Position numbers and translations under genes: made by a program. A DNA stretch of 64,000 bases. Source: Mycobacterium basiliense (GTDB lineage: Bacteria; Actinomycetota; Actinomycetes; Mycobacteriales; Mycobacteriaceae). The stretch's first letter is position 1. Each line of letters begins with the position of its first letter. The notes beneath the pieces were generated by a model. That model made no database searches. It was not told the DNA's origin and saw only the letters and a list, made by a program, of their open reading frames with translations. Location of the stretch: positions 5,270,001 to 5,334,000 of the forward strand of contig NZ_LR130759.1 in the NCBI RefSeq assembly GCF_900292015.1, in the 5' to 3' direction. Below, piece by piece: positions 9,377 to 21,093 of this stretch.

Positions 9377-10521
9377 GATTGGTTGCCGAGTCGGGCTTAT
9401 GGACCACCGCTACTTCCCTTCCAGCACAGCCGACGTCACCGCTGGCGGCGGTGCTCGAGGTGAGTGGCGCGGTGTTTTCCTGGACCATCGACGACCCGGC
9501 TGCCGACGCCGCGACCCAAATAACCTTCACCGATGTGTCCCGCGCGGACTGGCTTTGGCGTGTGGTCGGTGAGTCAGGGCACGTGGCTCTCGCATCCGCG
9601 TTGGCCGAACGCACCGCCGGCGACTTCGAACTCAGTGAGGTCGACATTGCGCCGAGGTCAGTGGCCGGGTTGCGGCGACTGGCCCTGGGCCATTGGATGC
9701 GGCGCTGGTGGCCGACCAGTCAGCGGGACGGCATCGCCGAACTTGATCGGGCCCTGCTCGACGTCGAGGTCGCGCTGCTCACACTCGAGGCGCAAGGCTT
9801 TTTCACCGACGAGACCCTGGATTCGGATGTTGCCGGGCTGTTGGCGCCACATGCCGCCGATCTGTTGCCGCACGCGCGGACCGACGATCCCCGTATCCGC
9901 GACATGGTGCAAACCGGCACTCGGCTCGCCGAAGAGGTGGGCCTCGACGGCGCCCGATGGGTCGATCTGTCGGCTGCGGTGGACGGCTCCCCGGTGATCC
10001 TGACCATGCCGAGCCGACGTCGCGATGATTACGCACTGGCGGCCGGTCCTGGTACCGGTCCGGGGCCCGCGTCCCCGATTGGCGGGGGCATTGCATCGAT
10101 CATCTGGAGCGCGGTGCCGCCCGGGATATTCGACGCGGCCGAGGACACCGTCGAATGGAGCGTCGAGCAGACCGGCCCGGCGGTGGTTGCCATAGTGCAT
10201 GCAGCGGTCATCGGGCCGCGCCCGGCCACCGACATCCCGGTGCAAGTTCGGTCCGGCGACGTGCACGGCACCGGCGCCCTCGATGCCGGCGGCCGCGCGA
10301 CGGTCCCCTTGCTTGACGCGCAGCGGCGCGCGCTGGCCGAACATGTCGCCTGGAACCACCCTTGGCCGACGACGTCAGTGGTCATCGGAGCGCGCATCTC
10401 AAGTACGGCGGAATCTCGCCAAACCCGGGAACGGGTCCGGCGTTGGGTCCGGTCGCGGTTGGACCAACCCCCCGAGGACGCCTTCCTGGCCGAGATCCTG
10501 GCCAGTGAGTCCGCGTACTAA
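9373..10521 (+). CDS. Unrecognised protein, fourth member of the CHAT/TPR cluster
   Basis: 382 aa from ATG 9373, overlapping the previous stop by ATGA, with GCAGGTGG just upstream. I do not recognise the family. An N-terminal beta-rich part (LVAESGLWTTATSLP; VLEVSGAVFSWTID) is followed by a helical block with RRLALGHWMRRWWP (about residue 102) and LDRALLDVEVALLTLEAQGFF. A Gly/Pro linker (about 225-240) leads to a C-terminal beta-rich domain (VEWSVEQTGPAVVAIVHAAVI; TTSVVIGARI). The protein ends in an acidic-hydrophobic tail, DAFLAEILASESAY. No transmembrane segment or enzyme motif is evident. It is the last gene of the cluster. An unstructured, conserved C-terminal tail in such a protein could be a binding or cleavage site; that is speculation. 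Confidence 0.72.
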   Translation: MRLVAESGLWTTATSLPAQPTSPLAAVLEVSGAVFSWTIDDPAADAATQITFTDVSRADWLWRVVGESGHVALASALAERTAGDFELSEVDIAPRSVAGLRRLALGHWMRRWWPTSQRDGIAELDRALLDVEVALLTLEAQGFFTDETLDSDVAGLLAPHAADLLPHARTDDPRIRDMVQTGTRLAEEVGLDGARWVDLSAAVDGSPVILTMPSRRRDDYALAAGPGTGPGPASPIGGGIASIIWSAVPPGIFDAAEDTVEWSVEQTGPAVVAIVHAAVIGPRPATDIPVQVRSGDVHGTGALDAGGRATVPLLDAQRRALAEHVAWNHPWPTTSVVIGARISSTAESRQTRERVRRWVRSRLDQPPEDAFLAEILASESAY

Positions 10522-10831
10522 TCCACGGTCGCTAGCGCCGTCGACCTGGTCAAGCGGGTCTTTATCCCAACACGCCGATGCCGGCGGGCGCAGCGACCCA
10601 CTCGTCAGGAATCAACAACGGCGCACCGGCGAGCGCTAGACCTGGACGGGGCCTAGCGAACCACGCCCGACGAGCGCACCCGGCGCCGATTCCCAGGGGC
10701 CGTGCGTTCGATATGCGACTGCCCGAAAACGCGGACATATCTGCCGGCGGTGAATAAACTCCGCATTCACCACTGCGTAAATTATTTGCTGCAGCAATTG
10801 TATGAGTGCGGCAGCGGTGAGGAGCCAGCCG
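10522..10831 (+). promoter_or_regulatory. Leader region of the giant PE_PGRS gene, with inverted repeats
   Basis: No gene seen. GGTGAAT (10749-10755) and ATTCACC (10765-10771) form a 7-bp inverted repeat, and TTGCTGCAGCAA (10786-10797) is a perfect 12-bp palindrome. Both lie within 85 bp of the PE_PGRS start and may be operators. The ribosome site GTGAGGAG is at 10817-10824. Confidence 0.45.
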
Positions 10832-13800
10832 ATGTCGTTCGTGTCGATATCGCCGGAACTTGTAACGGCAGCTGCGGGAGATTTGGCGCGAGTGGGCTCG
10901 TCCATCAACGCAGCCAACGCGGCGGCGACGGCCTCGACGACCGAGATGCTGGCCGCAGGCGCCGACGAGGTTTCGACCCGGATTGCGGCGTTATTCAGCG
11001 GATACGGTCAGGAATACCAGGCCATCAGTGCGCAGGTGACGGCCTATCACGACCAGTTCGTACAGATGCTGCGGGTGGGGACATCCTCATACGCATCGGC
11101 CGAAGCCACCAGCGTCGAGCAGCTTTTGCTGAACCTGATCAACGCGCCTACCCAGACGCTGCTGGGGCGGCCGTTGGTCGGCGACGGCGCCAACGGTGGA
11201 ACGGTCGGTGGTGTGGGCCAACCCGGTGGAGCCGGTGGGCTGCTGTTCGGCAATGGCGGTAGCGGTGGGGCCAGCACCACCCCCGGTGCGGCCGGCGGCG
11301 CCGGCGGGTCCGCGGGCCTGATCGGTAACGGCGGGGCCGGCGGAGCTGGCGGGCTCGGGGCGACCGGCGGAGCCGGTGGCTCCGGTGGCTGGCTAACCGG
11401 TGCGGGCGGGACCGGCGGCGTCGGCGGCAGTGGTGGCGGGACTGGTGGGGCCGGTGGGCCTGGTGGGTTGTTGTTTGGCGGGGGCGGGGCCGGTGGCACC
11501 GGGGGTTATGGCGGCGGCGCCGGCGGGGCCGGCGGCCAGGCGTCGATGCTGCTTGGTTCTGGCGGTGTCGGCGGGGCCGGCGGGGCGGGGACCGATGGCG
11601 GTCCCGCCGGTATGGGCGGCACCGGCGGCCGAGGCGGCGCCGGCGGCGGAGGCGGATGGTTGGCCGGCGGTGGTGCCGGTGGCGCCGGTGGTGCCGGGGG
11701 TGCCGGCGGCGTGGGCAGCGACGGCGGCGCTATCGGAGGTACCGGCGGGAACGGCGGTGTCGGCGGCGACGGCGGGGTCGGCGGCCGCGGGGCACTGCTG
11801 TTCGGCACCGGCGGCGTCGGTGGCGCCGGTGGATCCGGTGGCGTGGGCGGTGTGGGCGGGACCGGCGGCGATGGCGCCGCGGTCGGCATGGGCGGCATCG
11901 GGGGCACCGGCGGCAACGGCGGTATCGGCGGCGGCGCCGGCCAGGGCGGGGCCGGCGGTGAAGCCGGCCTGCTCTTTAGCGCTGGCGGCGCGGCGGGTAG
12001 CGCGGGCGTCGGCGGCACCGGCGGGCAAGGAGGCATGGGCGGTACGGGCGCTGCGGGTGCTAACGCGGCGAGCGGCAGCGCTGCGATGGGTGGTTCCGGG
12101 TTCGCCGGCGGCGCCGGCGGTAGCGGCGGTCAGGGCGGCAATGCTGTTGCCGGTGGCATCAACGGTTCCGGCGGCGCTGGCGGCACCGGCGGACAAGGCG
12201 GCATAGGCGGCACCGGCGGCTCCGGCGCCGACAACCCCAACGGCATCGGCCAAGACGGCGGCCAAGGCGGCGCCGGTGGCGACGCGGGCGCCGGCGGAGC
12301 CGGTGGAGCGGCCGGCACCGGAGGCACCGGCGGGACGGTCGGCACCACCGGAAACGCCGGCATCGGCGGCACCGGAGGCCAGGGCGGAGCAGGCGGGCTC
12401 GGCGGCAACGGCCAAGACGCGGCCGCCGGCAGCGGCGCCACCGGAACCGCCGGGTTCGCCGGAGGTCAGGGCGGCGCCGGCGGCACCGGCGGCAACAGCG
12501 GCACCGGTGGCACCAACGGTTCCGGCGGCGCTGGCGGCACCGGCGGACAAGGCGGCATAGGCGGCACCGGCGGCTCCGGCGCCGACAACCCCAACGGCAT
12601 CGGCCAAGACGGCGGCCAAGGCGGCGCCGGTGGCGACGCGGGCGCCGGCGGAGCCGGTGGAGCGGCCGGCACCGGAGGCACCGGCGGGACGGTCGGCACC
12701 ACCGGAAACGCCGGCATCGGCGGCACCGGAGGCCAGGGCGGAGCAGGCGGGCTCGGCGGCAACGGCCAAGACGCGGCCGCCGGCAGCGGCGCCACCGGAA
12801 CCGCCGGGTTCGCCGGAGGTCAGGGCGGCGCCGGCGGCACCGGCGGCAACAGCGGCACCGGTGGCACCAACGGTTCCGGCGGCGCTGGCGGCACCGGCGG
12901 ACAAGGCGGCATAGGCGGCACCGGCGGCTCCGGCGCCGACAACCCCAACGGCATCGGCCAAGACGGCGGCCAAGGCGGCGCCGGTGGCGACGCGGGCGCC
13001 GGCGGAGCCGGTGGAGCGGCCGGCACCGGAGGCACCGGCGGGACGGTCGGCACCACCGGAAACGCCGGCATCGGCGGCACCGGAGGCCAGGGCGGAGCAG
13101 GCGGGCTCGGCGGCAACGGCCAAGACGCGGCCGCCGGCAGCGGCGCCACCGGAACCGCCGGGTTCGCCGGAGGTCAGGGCGGCGCCGGCGGCACCGGCGG
13201 CAACAGCGGCACCGGTGGCACCAACGGTTCCGGCGGCGCTGGCGGCACCGGCGGACAAGGCGGCATAGGCGGCACCGGCGGCTCCGGCGCCGACAACCCC
13301 AACGGCATAGGCCAAGACGGCGGCCAAGGCGGCGCCGGTGGCGACGCGGGCGCCGGCGGAGCCGGTGGAGCGGCCGGCACCGGAGGCACCGGCGGGACGG
13401 TCGGCACCACCGGAAACGCCGGCATCGGCGGTGATGGCGGTCGCGGCGGCGATGGCGGCACCGGCAGTGACGGTCTGTCGGCGATCTTTCCCGGTGACGG
13501 CGATGGCGGCATCGGGTATGACGGCGGTGACGGCGGGGCCGGCGGCGCCGGCGGCAACGCCGGCCTGGGCGGCACCAACGGCAGCGGCGGCGCCGGGGGC
13601 ACCGGCGGCCAAGGTGGCAACGGCGGCAACGGCGCCCAAGGCCTGGCCGATATCGGCGGGGCCGGCGGCAACGGTGGAGCCGGCGGACTCGGCGGCAACG
13701 GCGGCAACGCCGGCATCGGCGCAGGCGCCGACGGCGACGGCGGTGCGGCCGGCGCCGGCGGCACCGGCGGCCAAGGCGGCACCGGCGGTACCGGTGGCAC

Positions 13801-16800
13801 CAACCTCGCCGGCGGTCAGGGCGGCGCCGGCGGCGAAGGCGGCCAGGGCGGCTTCGGCGGGGCCAGCACCGCCGGCATCAACGCCGACGGCGGCCAAGGC
13901 GGCAACGGCGGCACCGGCGGCCAAGGCGGTGACGGCGGCGCCAGCCTGGGCGCTACCGCCGGAATGGGCGGTACCGGCGGCGACGGCGGCGACGCCGGGG
14001 CCGGCGGCGGCGGCGGCAACGGCGGCACCACCGGCAACGCCGGCATCGCCGGTGATGGCGGTCGCGGCGGCGATGGCGGCACCGGCAGTGACGGTCTGTC
14101 GGCGATCTTTCCCGGTGACGGCGATGGCGGCATCGGGTATGACGGCGGTGACGGCGGGGCCGGCGGCGCCGGCGGCAACGCCGGCCTGGGCGGCACCAAC
14201 GGCTCCGGCGGCGCCGGCGGCACCGGCGGCCAAGGTGGCAACGGCGGCAACGGCGCCCAAGGCCTGGCCGATATCGGTGGGACCGGCGGCAACGGCGGGG
14301 CCGGCGGACTCGGCGGCAACGGCGGCAACGCCGGCATCGGCGCAGGCGCCGACGGCGACGGCGGTGCGGCCGGCGCCGGCGGCACCGGCGGCCAAGGCGG
14401 CACCGGCGGCAAGGGTGACACCAACCTCGCCGGCGGTCAGGGCGGCGCCGGCGGCGAAGGCGGCCAGGGCGGCTTCGGAGGGGCCAGCACCGCCGGCATC
14501 AACGCCGACGGCGGCCAAGGCGGCAACGGCGGCACCGGCGGCCAAGGCGGTGACGGCGGCTTAGGCCTCGGTGCCTCCGCCGGAATGGGCGGTACCGGCG
14601 GCGACGGCGGCGACGCCGGGGCCGGCGGCGGCGGCGGCAACGGCGGCGCCACCGGCAACGCCGGCATCGGCGGTGACGGTGGCCAAGGCGGTGGCGGCGG
14701 CATCGGTGGCGGCGGAATTTCCCCAATCTTTCCCGGTGACGGCGACGGCGGCATCGGGTATGCCGGCGGGACCGGCGGCTCCGGCGGCGACGGCGGCAAC
14801 GCCGGCCTCGGCGGCACCAACGGCAGCGGCGGCGCCGGCGGTAACGGCGGACAAGGCGGTGGCGGCGGCAACGGCGCCCAAGGCCTGGCCGATATCGGCG
14901 GCAACGGCGGCAACGGCGGAGCCGGCGGACTCGGCGGCAACGGCGGCAACGCCGGCATCGGCGCAGGCGCCGACGGCACCGGCGGCGCGGCGGGCACCGG
15001 CGGCACCGGCGGCCAAGGCGGCACCGGCGGCAAGGGTGACACCAACCTCGCCGGCGGTCAGGGCGGCGCCGGCGGCGAAGGCGGCCAGGGCGGCTTCGGC
15101 GGCGCCAGCACCGCCGGCATCAACGCCGACGGCGGCCAAGGCGGCAACGGCGGCACCGGCGGCCAAGGCGGTGACGGCGGCGCCAGCCTGGGCGCTACCG
15201 CCGGAATGGGCGGCGACGGCGGCGACGGCGGCGACGCCGGAGCCGGCGGCGGCGGCGGCAACGGCGGCACCACCGGCAACGCCGGCATCGCCGGTGATGG
15301 CGGTCGCGGCGGCGATGGCGGCACCGGCAGTGACGGTCTGTCGGCGATCTTTCCCGGTGACGGCGATGGCGGCATCGGGTATGACGGCGGTGACGGCGGC
15401 TCCGGCGGCGCCGGCGGCAACGCCGGCCTGGGCGGCGCCAACGGCTCCGGCGGCGCCGGGGGCACCGGCGGCCAAGGTGGCAACGGCGGCAACGGCGCCC
15501 AAGGCCTGGCCGATATCGGCGGGGCCGGCGGCAACGGTGGAGCCGGCGGACTCGGCGGCAACGGCGGCAACGCCGGCATCGGCGCAGGCGCCGACGGCGA
15601 CGGCGGTGCGGCCGGCGCCGGCGGCACCGGCGGCCAAGGCGGCACCGGCGGTACCGGTGGCACCAACCTCGCCGGCGGTCAGGGCGGCGCCGGCGGCGAA
15701 GGCGGCCAGGGCGGCTTCGGCGGGGCCAGCACCGCCGGCATCAACGCCGACGGCGGCCAAGGCGGCAACGGCGGCACCGGCGGCCAAGGCGGTGACGGCG
15801 GCGCCAGCCTGGGCGCTACCGCCGGAATGGGCGGTACCGGCGGCGACGGCGGCGACGCCGGGGCCGGCGGCGGCGGCGGCAACGGCGGCACCACCGGCAA
15901 CGCCGGCATCGCCGGTGATGGCGGTCGCGGCGGCGATGGCGGCACCGGCAGTGACGGTCTGTCGGCGATCTTTCCCGGTGACGGCGATGGCGGCATCGGG
16001 TATGACGGCGGTGACGGCGGGGCCGGCGGCGCCGGCGGCAATGCCGGCCTGGGCGGCACCAACGGCTCCGGCGGCGCCGGGGGCACCGGCGGCCAAGGTG
16101 GCAACGGCGGCAACGGCGCCCAAGGCCTGGCCGATATCGGTGGGACCGGCGGCAACGGTGGAGCCGGCGGGCTCGGCGGCAACGGCGGCAACGCCGGCAT
16201 CGGCGCAGGCGCCGACGGCGACGGCGGTGCGGCCGGCGCCGGCGGCACCGGCGGCCAAGGCGGCACCGGCGGCAAGGGTGACACCAACCTCGCCGGCGGT
16301 CAGGGCGGCGCCGGCGGCGAAGGCGGCCAGGGCGGCTTCGGAGGGGCCAGCACCGCCGGCATCAACGCCGACGGCGGCCAAGGCGGCAACGGCGGCACCG
16401 GCGGCCAAGGCGGTGACGGCGGCTTAGGCCTCGGTGCCTCCGCCGGAATGGGCGGTACCGGCGGCGACGGCGGCGACGCCGGGGCCGGCGGCGGCGGCGG
16501 CAACGGCGGCGCCACCGGCAACGCCGGCATCGGCGGTGACGGTGGCCAAGGCGGTGGCGGCGGCATCGGTGGCGGCGGAATTTCCCCAATCTTTCCCGGT
16601 GACGGCGACGGCGGCATCGGGTATGCCGGCGGGACCGGCGGCTCCGGCGGCGACGGCGGCAACGCCGGCCTCGGCGGCACCAACGGCAGCGGCGGCGCCG
16701 GCGGTAACGGCGGACAAGGCGGTGGCGGCGGCAACGGCGCCAACGCCACCAACGGTCTGGCCGACACCGGCGGAAACGGCGGCAACGGCGGAGCCGGCGG

Positions 16801-19800
16801 ACTCGGCGGCAACGGCGGCAACGCCGGCATCGGCGCAGGCGCCGACGGCACCGGCGGCGCGGCGGGCACCGGCGGCAACGGCGGCCAAGGCGGCACCGGC
16901 GGCACCGGTGGCACTGGCTTCAGCGCGTCCGGTACCGGCGGTCAGGGCGGCGCCGGCGGCCAAGGCGGCCAGGGCGGCTTCGGCGGCGCCAGCACCGCCG
17001 GCATCAACGCCGACGGCGGCCAAGGCGGCAACGGCGGTACCGGCGGCCAAGGTGGCCAAGGCGCCGACACCCTGGGCGCTACCGCCGGAATGGGCGGCTC
17101 CGGCGGCGACGGCGGCGACGCCGGAGCCGGCGGCGGCGGCGGCAACGGCGGCACCAACGGCAACGCCGGCATCGCTGGCGACGGCGGCCGCGGCGGCGAT
17201 GGCGGCGCCGGTAAGGACGGCGTGTCGGCGGTCGTGCCCGGTGACGGCGATGGCGGCATCGGGTACGACGGCGGTGACGGCGGCTCCGGCGGCGCTGGCG
17301 GCAACGCCGGCCTGGGCGGCACCAACGGCAGCGGCGGCGCCGGCGGAAACGGCGGCAACGGCGGAAACGGCGGCATCGGAGCCCCAGGCGTGGCCGACAC
17401 CGGCGGCAACGGCGGCAACGGCGCCGCCGGCGGAAACGGCGGCAACGGCGGCAATGCCGGCATCGGCGCTGGGGCCGATGGCGACGGCGGCGCGGCGGGC
17501 ACCGGTGGCAACGGCGGCAACGGCGGCACCGGCGGCAACGGCGGCAACGACATGGCCGGCGGCCAGGGCGGCGCCGGCGGCCAGGGCGGACAGGGCGGCC
17601 TAGGCGGCGCCAGCACCGCCGGCATCAACGCCGACGGCGGCCAAGGCGGCAACGGCGGCACCGGCGGCCAAGGCGGCACCGGCGGGGCCGTTGACTTCAG
17701 CGACGGCGGAAGCGGCGGCAACGGCGGCAACGGCGGCGACGCCGGAGCCGGCGGGGCCGGCGGCAACGGCGGCACCACCGGCGACGCCGGCATCGCCGGT
17801 GACGGTGGCCGCGGCGGCGATGGCGGCACCGGCGGCGACGGTATCGCCGCTGGATTCTCGGGCTTTACCGGCGGGGCCGGCGGGGACGGTGGCGCCGGCG
17901 GCAACGCCGGCCTGGGCGGCACCAACGGCAGCGGCGGCGCTGGAGGCAGCGGCGGGACCGGTGGGACGGGCGGCGTCGGCACCTCCGGCGCCGGTCAATT
18001 CGCCGCTGGCGGGAACGGCGGGAACGGCGGCAGCGGCGGGACCGGGGGCAACGGCGGCAACGCCGGTATCGGCTTAGGCGCCGACGGCGACGGCGGCGCG
18101 GCCGGCACCGGCGGCAACGGCGGCAACGGCGGCAATGGGGGCAACGGCGACGGCGGCTTCAGCGGTGGCCACGGCGGTTCCGGTGGTGAGGGCGGTCAAG
18201 GCGGCTTCGGCGGCGCCAGCACCGCCGGCATCAACGCCGATGGCGGTACCGGCGGGGACGGCGGCCAAGGCGGCCAGGGCGGCGACGGCGGAGCCGGGAC
18301 CGGCTTCGACGCCGGCTCCGGTGGTCGGGGCGGCGACGGCGGCGCCGCGGGCGCGGGCGGTGGCGGCGGCAACGGCGGCAACACCGGTAGCGCCGGCATC
18401 GGCGGCGACGGCGGCCGTGGCGGCGACGGCGGCAACGGCGGGAGCGGCCTCAATACCGGTGACGCCGGGTTTGCCGGCGGCCTCGGTGGCGACGGCGGCA
18501 CCGGCGGCGATGCAGGTGCCGGGGGCACCAACGGCGCCGGCGGTGCCGGTGGCAGCGGCGGCGACGGCGGCGACGGGCGCTCCGGCGCCGCGGGCCAGGG
18601 CTCTGACGGCGACACCGGCGGCGACGGCGGAGCCGGCGGCGACGGCGGAAACGGCGGCAACGCCGGGATCGGTTTGGGCGCCGATGGCGACGGCGGTGCC
18701 GCGGGCACCGGCGGCAATGGCGGAGCCGGCGGCGACGGCGGCACCGGCAGCGACGACTTCAACGGCGGCCAGGGCGGCAAGGGCGGCCAGGGCGGCCAGG
18801 GCGGCCTCGGCGGCGCCAGTAGCTCTGGCATCAACGCCGACGGCGGCCAAGGCGGCAATGGCGGGCAAGGCGGCAAGGGCGGCACCGGCGGTGACAGCAC
18901 CGTGGGCACCGGAGGCAACGGCGGTGTCGGCGGTGCTGGTGGCGATGCCGGTGAGGGCGGTGCGGCCGGCAACGGCGGGATGGCGGGCAACGCCGGCGTC
19001 GGCGGCGACGGTGGTCAAGGCGGCCACGGGGGCGACGGCAAACCCGGCGAACCGTTCGGGGGCGCCCTCGGCCGTGACGGAGGCATGGGCGGCACCGGCG
19101 GCGACGGCGGCGACGGCGGCAACGCGGGCGCCGGCGGCACCAATGGCAACGGCGGGGCCGGTGGCATCGGCGGGAACGGCGGCGACGGCGATTTGGGATC
19201 CTCCATTACTGCCGCCGGCACCGGCGGTGCAGGCGGGACGGGCGGCAACGGCGGTAACGCGGGCACCGGCATCGGGGCCGACGGAAGCGGCGGCGCCGCC
19301 GGTACCGGTGGCAATGGCGGCAACGGCGGTCCAGGCGCATTCGGGGGCCTCGGTGCCAACGAAAAGGGTGGCACCGGTGGGGCCGGGGGCCAGGGCGGCC
19401 AAGGCGGCCTCGGCGGGCTGAGCAGCAACGGTATCAGCGCAGACGGTGGCACCGGCGGCAACGGCGGCACCGGCGGAGACGGCGGCAGAGGCAGTCACGG
19501 CAGCGGCCTTGTCATTGCTGGTGATGGTGGCGACGGCGGTGCTGGCGGGGCCGCGGGCGCCGGCGGCGGCGGGGGCAATGGGGGTGCCGTCGGCGACGCC
19601 GGCATCGGCGGTGACGGCGGCACCGGTGGCGGCGGCGGCACCGGCAGCGCCAGCCCCAGCACCTTGCTACCAGGACTTTCCGGCGGCGACGGCGGGATCG
19701 GCGGAAACGGCGGCGACGCAGGCATCGGTGGAACCAACGGCAACGGAGGCCAAGGCGGCGAAGGCGGACGCGGCGGGCAGGGTCGCTTCGGTGCCGCCGG

Positions 19801-20377
19801 CGTCGGCGGCGATGGCCAAGACGCCGGTGTCGGGGGTGTTGGCGGAAAGGGCGGTGACGGTGGGAACGCAGGTTCTGGCCTCGGCGCGGCCGGCGCCGGC
19901 GGGGAGGGCGGTACCGGCGGTACCGGCGGCAACGGCGGCACCGGGGGGGCCGGCGATACCGACTTCGACGGCGGCAACGGCGGCAACGGCGGCAACGGCG
20001 GGCAAGGCGGCCAAGGCGGGGTCAGCAGCGACGGAATCGGCGCCGATGGCGGCGTTGGCGGCACCGGCGGCAGGGGCGGTTTGGGTGGCAATGGCGGCGG
20101 CAGCGGCGCCGGCGGTGATGGCGGCGGAGGCGGCAACGGGGGGACCGGCGGCACCGGCGGCACCAGCACGGCCCCCGGCGAGCCCGGCGGCACCGGCGGC
20201 GACGGCGGCACCGGCGGCGACGGCGGCACCGGCGGCGAAGGCGCACCTCCGGGCGCCGGCGGCGGCTTCGGCAGCGGGGGTAGCGGCGGCGCCGGCGGCA
20301 CCCCCGACGGCGACGCCGGAAACGACGGCAGCGATGGCAGCGACGGCGACCCGGGGAACCCGGTCATCCTCCCCTGA
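10832..20377 (+). CDS. Giant PE_PGRS family protein (about 3181 aa)
   Basis: The PE domain (about residues 1-93: [19 protein letters not shown] to [12 protein letters not shown]) is followed by the PGRS linker motif [21 protein letters not shown]. Then come about 3050 residues of Gly-Gly-X repeats ending [11 protein letters not shown] domains direct export through ESX type VII secretion, and PGRS proteins localise to the cell envelope. Their biochemical role is generally unknown. The start is ATG 10832, with GTGAGGAG about 8 nt upstream; ATG 10802 has no ribosome site. Most characterised PE_PGRS proteins are 500-1900 aa, so this one is exceptionally large. Two embedded arrays account for much of the length (118-aa and 207-aa units). 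PGRS parts rich in Asn-Gly and Asp-Gly could bind calcium, but I see no clear GGXGXDXUX series. Confidence 0.92.
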   Translation: MSFVSISPELVTAAAGDLARVGSSINAANAAATASTTEMLAAGADEVSTRIAALFSGYGQEYQAISAQVTAYHDQFVQMLRVGTSSYASAEATSVEQLLLNLINAPTQTLLGRPLVGDGANGGTVGGVGQPGGAGGLLFGNGGSGGASTTPGAAGGAGGSAGLIGNGGAGGAGGLGATGGAGGSGGWLTGAGGTGGVGGSGGGTGGAGGPGGLLFGGGGAGGTGGYGGGAGGAGGQASMLLGSGGVGGAGGAGTDGGPAGMGGTGGRGGAGGGGGWLAGGGAGGAGGAGGAGGVGSDGGAIGGTGGNGGVGGDGGVGGRGALLFGTGGVGGAGGSGGVGGVGGTGGDGAAVGMGGIGGTGGNGGIGGGAGQGGAGGEAGLLFSAGGAAGSAGVGGTGGQGGMGGTGAAGANAASGSAAMGGSGFAGGAGGSGGQGGNAVAGGINGSGGAGGTGGQGGIGGTGGSGADNPNGIGQDGGQGGAGGDAGAGGAGGAAGTGGTGGTVGTTGNAGIGGTGGQGGAGGLGGNGQDAAAGSGATGTAGFAGGQGGAGGTGGNSGTGGTNGSGGAGGTGGQGGIGGTGGSGADNPNGIGQDGGQGGAGGDAGAGGAGGAAGTGGTGGTVGTTGNAGIGGTGGQGGAGGLGGNGQDAAAGSGATGTAGFAGGQGGAGGTGGNSGTGGTNGSGGAGGTGGQGGIGGTGGSGADNPNGIGQDGGQGGAGGDAGAGGAGGAAGTGGTGGTVGTTGNAGIGGTGGQGGAGGLGGNGQDAAAGSGATGTAGFAGGQGGAGGTGGNSGTGGTNGSGGAGGTGGQGGIGGTGGSGADNPNGIGQDGGQGGAGGDAGAGGAGGAAGTGGTGGTVGTTGNAGIGGDGGRGGDGGTGSDGLSAIFPGDGDGGIGYDGGDGGAGGAGGNAGLGGTNGSGGAGGTGGQGGNGGNGAQGLADIGGAGGNGGAGGLGGNGGNAGIGAGADGDGGAAGAGGTGGQGGTGGTGGTNLAGGQGGAGGEGGQGGFGGASTAGINADGGQGGNGGTGGQGGDGGASLGATAGMGGTGGDGGDAGAGGGGGNGGTTGNAGIAGDGGRGGDGGTGSDGLSAIFPGDGDGGIGYDGGDGGAGGAGGNAGLGGTNGSGGAGGTGGQGGNGGNGAQGLADIGGTGGNGGAGGLGGNGGNAGIGAGADGDGGAAGAGGTGGQGGTGGKGDTNLAGGQGGAGGEGGQGGFGGASTAGINADGGQGGNGGTGGQGGDGGLGLGASAGMGGTGGDGGDAGAGGGGGNGGATGNAGIGGDGGQGGGGGIGGGGISPIFPGDGDGGIGYAGGTGGSGGDGGNAGLGGTNGSGGAGGNGGQGGGGGNGAQGLADIGGNGGNGGAGGLGGNGGNAGIGAGADGTGGAAGTGGTGGQGGTGGKGDTNLAGGQGGAGGEGGQGGFGGASTAGINADGGQGGNGGTGGQGGDGGASLGATAGMGGDGGDGGDAGAGGGGGNGGTTGNAGIAGDGGRGGDGGTGSDGLSAIFPGDGDGGIGYDGGDGGSGGAGGNAGLGGANGSGGAGGTGGQGGNGGNGAQGLADIGGAGGNGGAGGLGGNGGNAGIGAGADGDGGAAGAGGTGGQGGTGGTGGTNLAGGQGGAGGEGGQGGFGGASTAGINADGGQGGNGGTGGQGGDGGASLGATAGMGGTGGDGGDAGAGGGGGNGGTTGNAGIAGDGGRGGDGGTGSDGLSAIFPGDGDGGIGYDGGDGGAGGAGGNAGLGGTNGSGGAGGTGGQGGNGGNGAQGLADIGGTGGNGGAGGLGGNGGNAGIGAGADGDGGAAGAGGTGGQGGTGGKGDTNLAGGQGGAGGEGGQGGFGGASTAGINADGGQGGNGGTGGQGGDGGLGLGASAGMGGTGGDGGDAGAGGGGGNGGATGNAGIGGDGGQGGGGGIGGGGISPIFPGDGDGGIGYAGGTGGSGGDGGNAGLGGTNGSGGAGGNGGQGGGGGNGANATNGLADTGGNGGNGGAGGLGGNGGNAGIGAGADGTGGAAGTGGNGGQGGTGGTGGTGFSASGTGGQGGAGGQGGQGGFGGASTAGINADGGQGGNGGTGGQGGQGADTLGATAGMGGSGGDGGDAGAGGGGGNGGTNGNAGIAGDGGRGGDGGAGKDGVSAVVPGDGDGGIGYDGGDGGSGGAGGNAGLGGTNGSGGAGGNGGNGGNGGIGAPGVADTGGNGGNGAAGGNGGNGGNAGIGAGADGDGGAAGTGGNGGNGGTGGNGGNDMAGGQGGAGGQGGQGGLGGASTAGINADGGQGGNGGTGGQGGTGGAVDFSDGGSGGNGGNGGDAGAGGAGGNGGTTGDAGIAGDGGRGGDGGTGGDGIAAGFSGFTGGAGGDGGAGGNAGLGGTNGSGGAGGSGGTGGTGGVGTSGAGQFAAGGNGGNGGSGGTGGNGGNAGIGLGADGDGGAAGTGGNGGNGGNGGNGDGGFSGGHGGSGGEGGQGGFGGASTAGINADGGTGGDGGQGGQGGDGGAGTGFDAGSGGRGGDGGAAGAGGGGGNGGNTGSAGIGGDGGRGGDGGNGGSGLNTGDAGFAGGLGGDGGTGGDAGAGGTNGAGGAGGSGGDGGDGRSGAAGQGSDGDTGGDGGAGGDGGNGGNAGIGLGADGDGGAAGTGGNGGAGGDGGTGSDDFNGGQGGKGGQGGQGGLGGASSSGINADGGQGGNGGQGGKGGTGGDSTVGTGGNGGVGGAGGDAGEGGAAGNGGMAGNAGVGGDGGQGGHGGDGKPGEPFGGALGRDGGMGGTGGDGGDGGNAGAGGTNGNGGAGGIGGNGGDGDLGSSITAAGTGGAGGTGGNGGNAGTGIGADGSGGAAGTGGNGGNGGPGAFGGLGANEKGGTGGAGGQGGQGGLGGLSSNGISADGGTGGNGGTGGDGGRGSHGSGLVIAGDGGDGGAGGAAGAGGGGGNGGAVGDAGIGGDGGTGGGGGTGSASPSTLLPGLSGGDGGIGGNGGDAGIGGTNGNGGQGGEGGRGGQGRFGAAGVGGDGQDAGVGGVGGKGGDGGNAGSGLGAAGAGGEGGTGGTGGNGGTGGAGDTDFDGGNGGNGGNGGQGGQGGVSSDGIGADGGVGGTGGRGGLGGNGGGSGAGGDGGGGGNGGTGGTGGTSTAPGEPGGTGGDGGTGGDGGTGGEGAPPGAGGGFGSGGSGGAGGTPDGDAGNDGSDGSDGDPGNPVILP
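12161..13429 (+). repeat. 354-bp tandem repeat inside the giant PE_PGRS
   Basis: The segment beginning AACGGTTCCGGCGGCGCTGG occurs at 12161, 12515, 12869 and 13223, exactly 354 bp (118 codons) apart. Three full copies and a 207-bp fourth are essentially identical by eye; one visible difference is GGCATAGGCC instead of GGCATCGGCC near 13306. The unit is in frame, so copy-number change keeps the protein open. Confidence 0.92.
13430..17155 (+). repeat. 621-bp tandem repeat arranged as a 1863-bp higher-order repeat
   Basis: Units start at 13430, 14051, 14672, 15293, 15914 and 16535, each 621 bp (207 codons). Every third unit carries a variant (GGTGGCCAAGGCGGTGGCGG and [12 protein letters not shown] in place of [12 protein letters not shown]), so units 1-3 and 4-6 form two copies of a 1863-bp block. 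A further degenerate unit follows with 21 extra bases. This indicates amplification first of single units and then of a trimer. Confidence 0.9.
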
Positions 20378-21093
20378 ATCCCGCAACGCCCCACCGGCGG
20401 CGCGTCGTCAAATTCACTGTCGGCGGAGGCCAGCCGTAGCGTGCTGTGATCCCGGATATCTCCGCCGGGCATCCGATGCGCGAGGTTGTCGCCAAATCTT
20501 TGTCGCGTCGACCTCGGCTCGTCACAATGGAATTCTCTAAGCAGGCCGCCGCGGCGGAAGCCCGGACAATAAAGACAGTCGGCTAACTTTGTGCCGCTGT
20601 CGCGAGTCCCAGAACTTAGTGAATGTGTAGTGACCCGGCGGGTAATTGGCGAAGGGGAATATCCGATCAAGGAGTGTTTAAATACCATCCCCCAACCGAA
20701 GACCTAAACGGGCCGCACCCGAAGGGGACGCCCGTACCGGCTCGACGAACGTTCGGCGAACCAGCCCCACGCGCGCGGGGTCGATAGCCGGCTAGCCGCC
20801 AGTACCGCGAAACGTGGTGATCAATGGCAATGTAACCGTTGGGTTTTCGTGATAATCCTCAATAGAGTCGCCGATGCTCGCGGCCGATGCAGCCCTGCGG
20901 AACGGCTAAGCCGGCGGCAATGTGACCGATACCGCGTGGGCCCCCTGGGTATCAGCACGGTCGATGTTTTTACGCCGACATGGCGACGGGACAGTCAAGC
21001 CTTTTGCGCCGGTGCACTTTGACCCAAACTCGGCGACCGACTTACCGTAGCGGCCCGTCGGATTACATCGGCCAGAGAAGGTGAATTGTCGAG
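20378..21093 (+). other. 716-bp gene-free stretch before the PPE pair
   Basis: No reading frame with coding character. The only repeat noticed is GGCAATGTAACCG (20827 region) echoed as GGCAATGTGACCG (20915 region). It presumably contains the promoter of the PPE genes; I cannot place a convincing -10/-35 pair. Confidence 0.5.

Noticed and set aside
10522..10700. Small open frames after the CHAT cluster (for example 10199-10639)
   Set aside because: Antisense or overlapping shadows of the fourth cluster gene with no independent start.
11393..14545. Very long minus-strand open frame (about 1050 codons) across the giant PE_PGRS
   Set aside because: GGC-rich PGRS codons give long stop-free Ala/Gly/Pro frames on both strands. 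Similar frames lie opposite every PGRS region here; there is no ribosome site or domain.
12161..17155. Regular repeats that could be mistaken for a CRISPR array
   Set aside because: Units are 354 and 621 bp, in frame with PE_PGRS, with no short repeat-spacer alternation and no cas genes.
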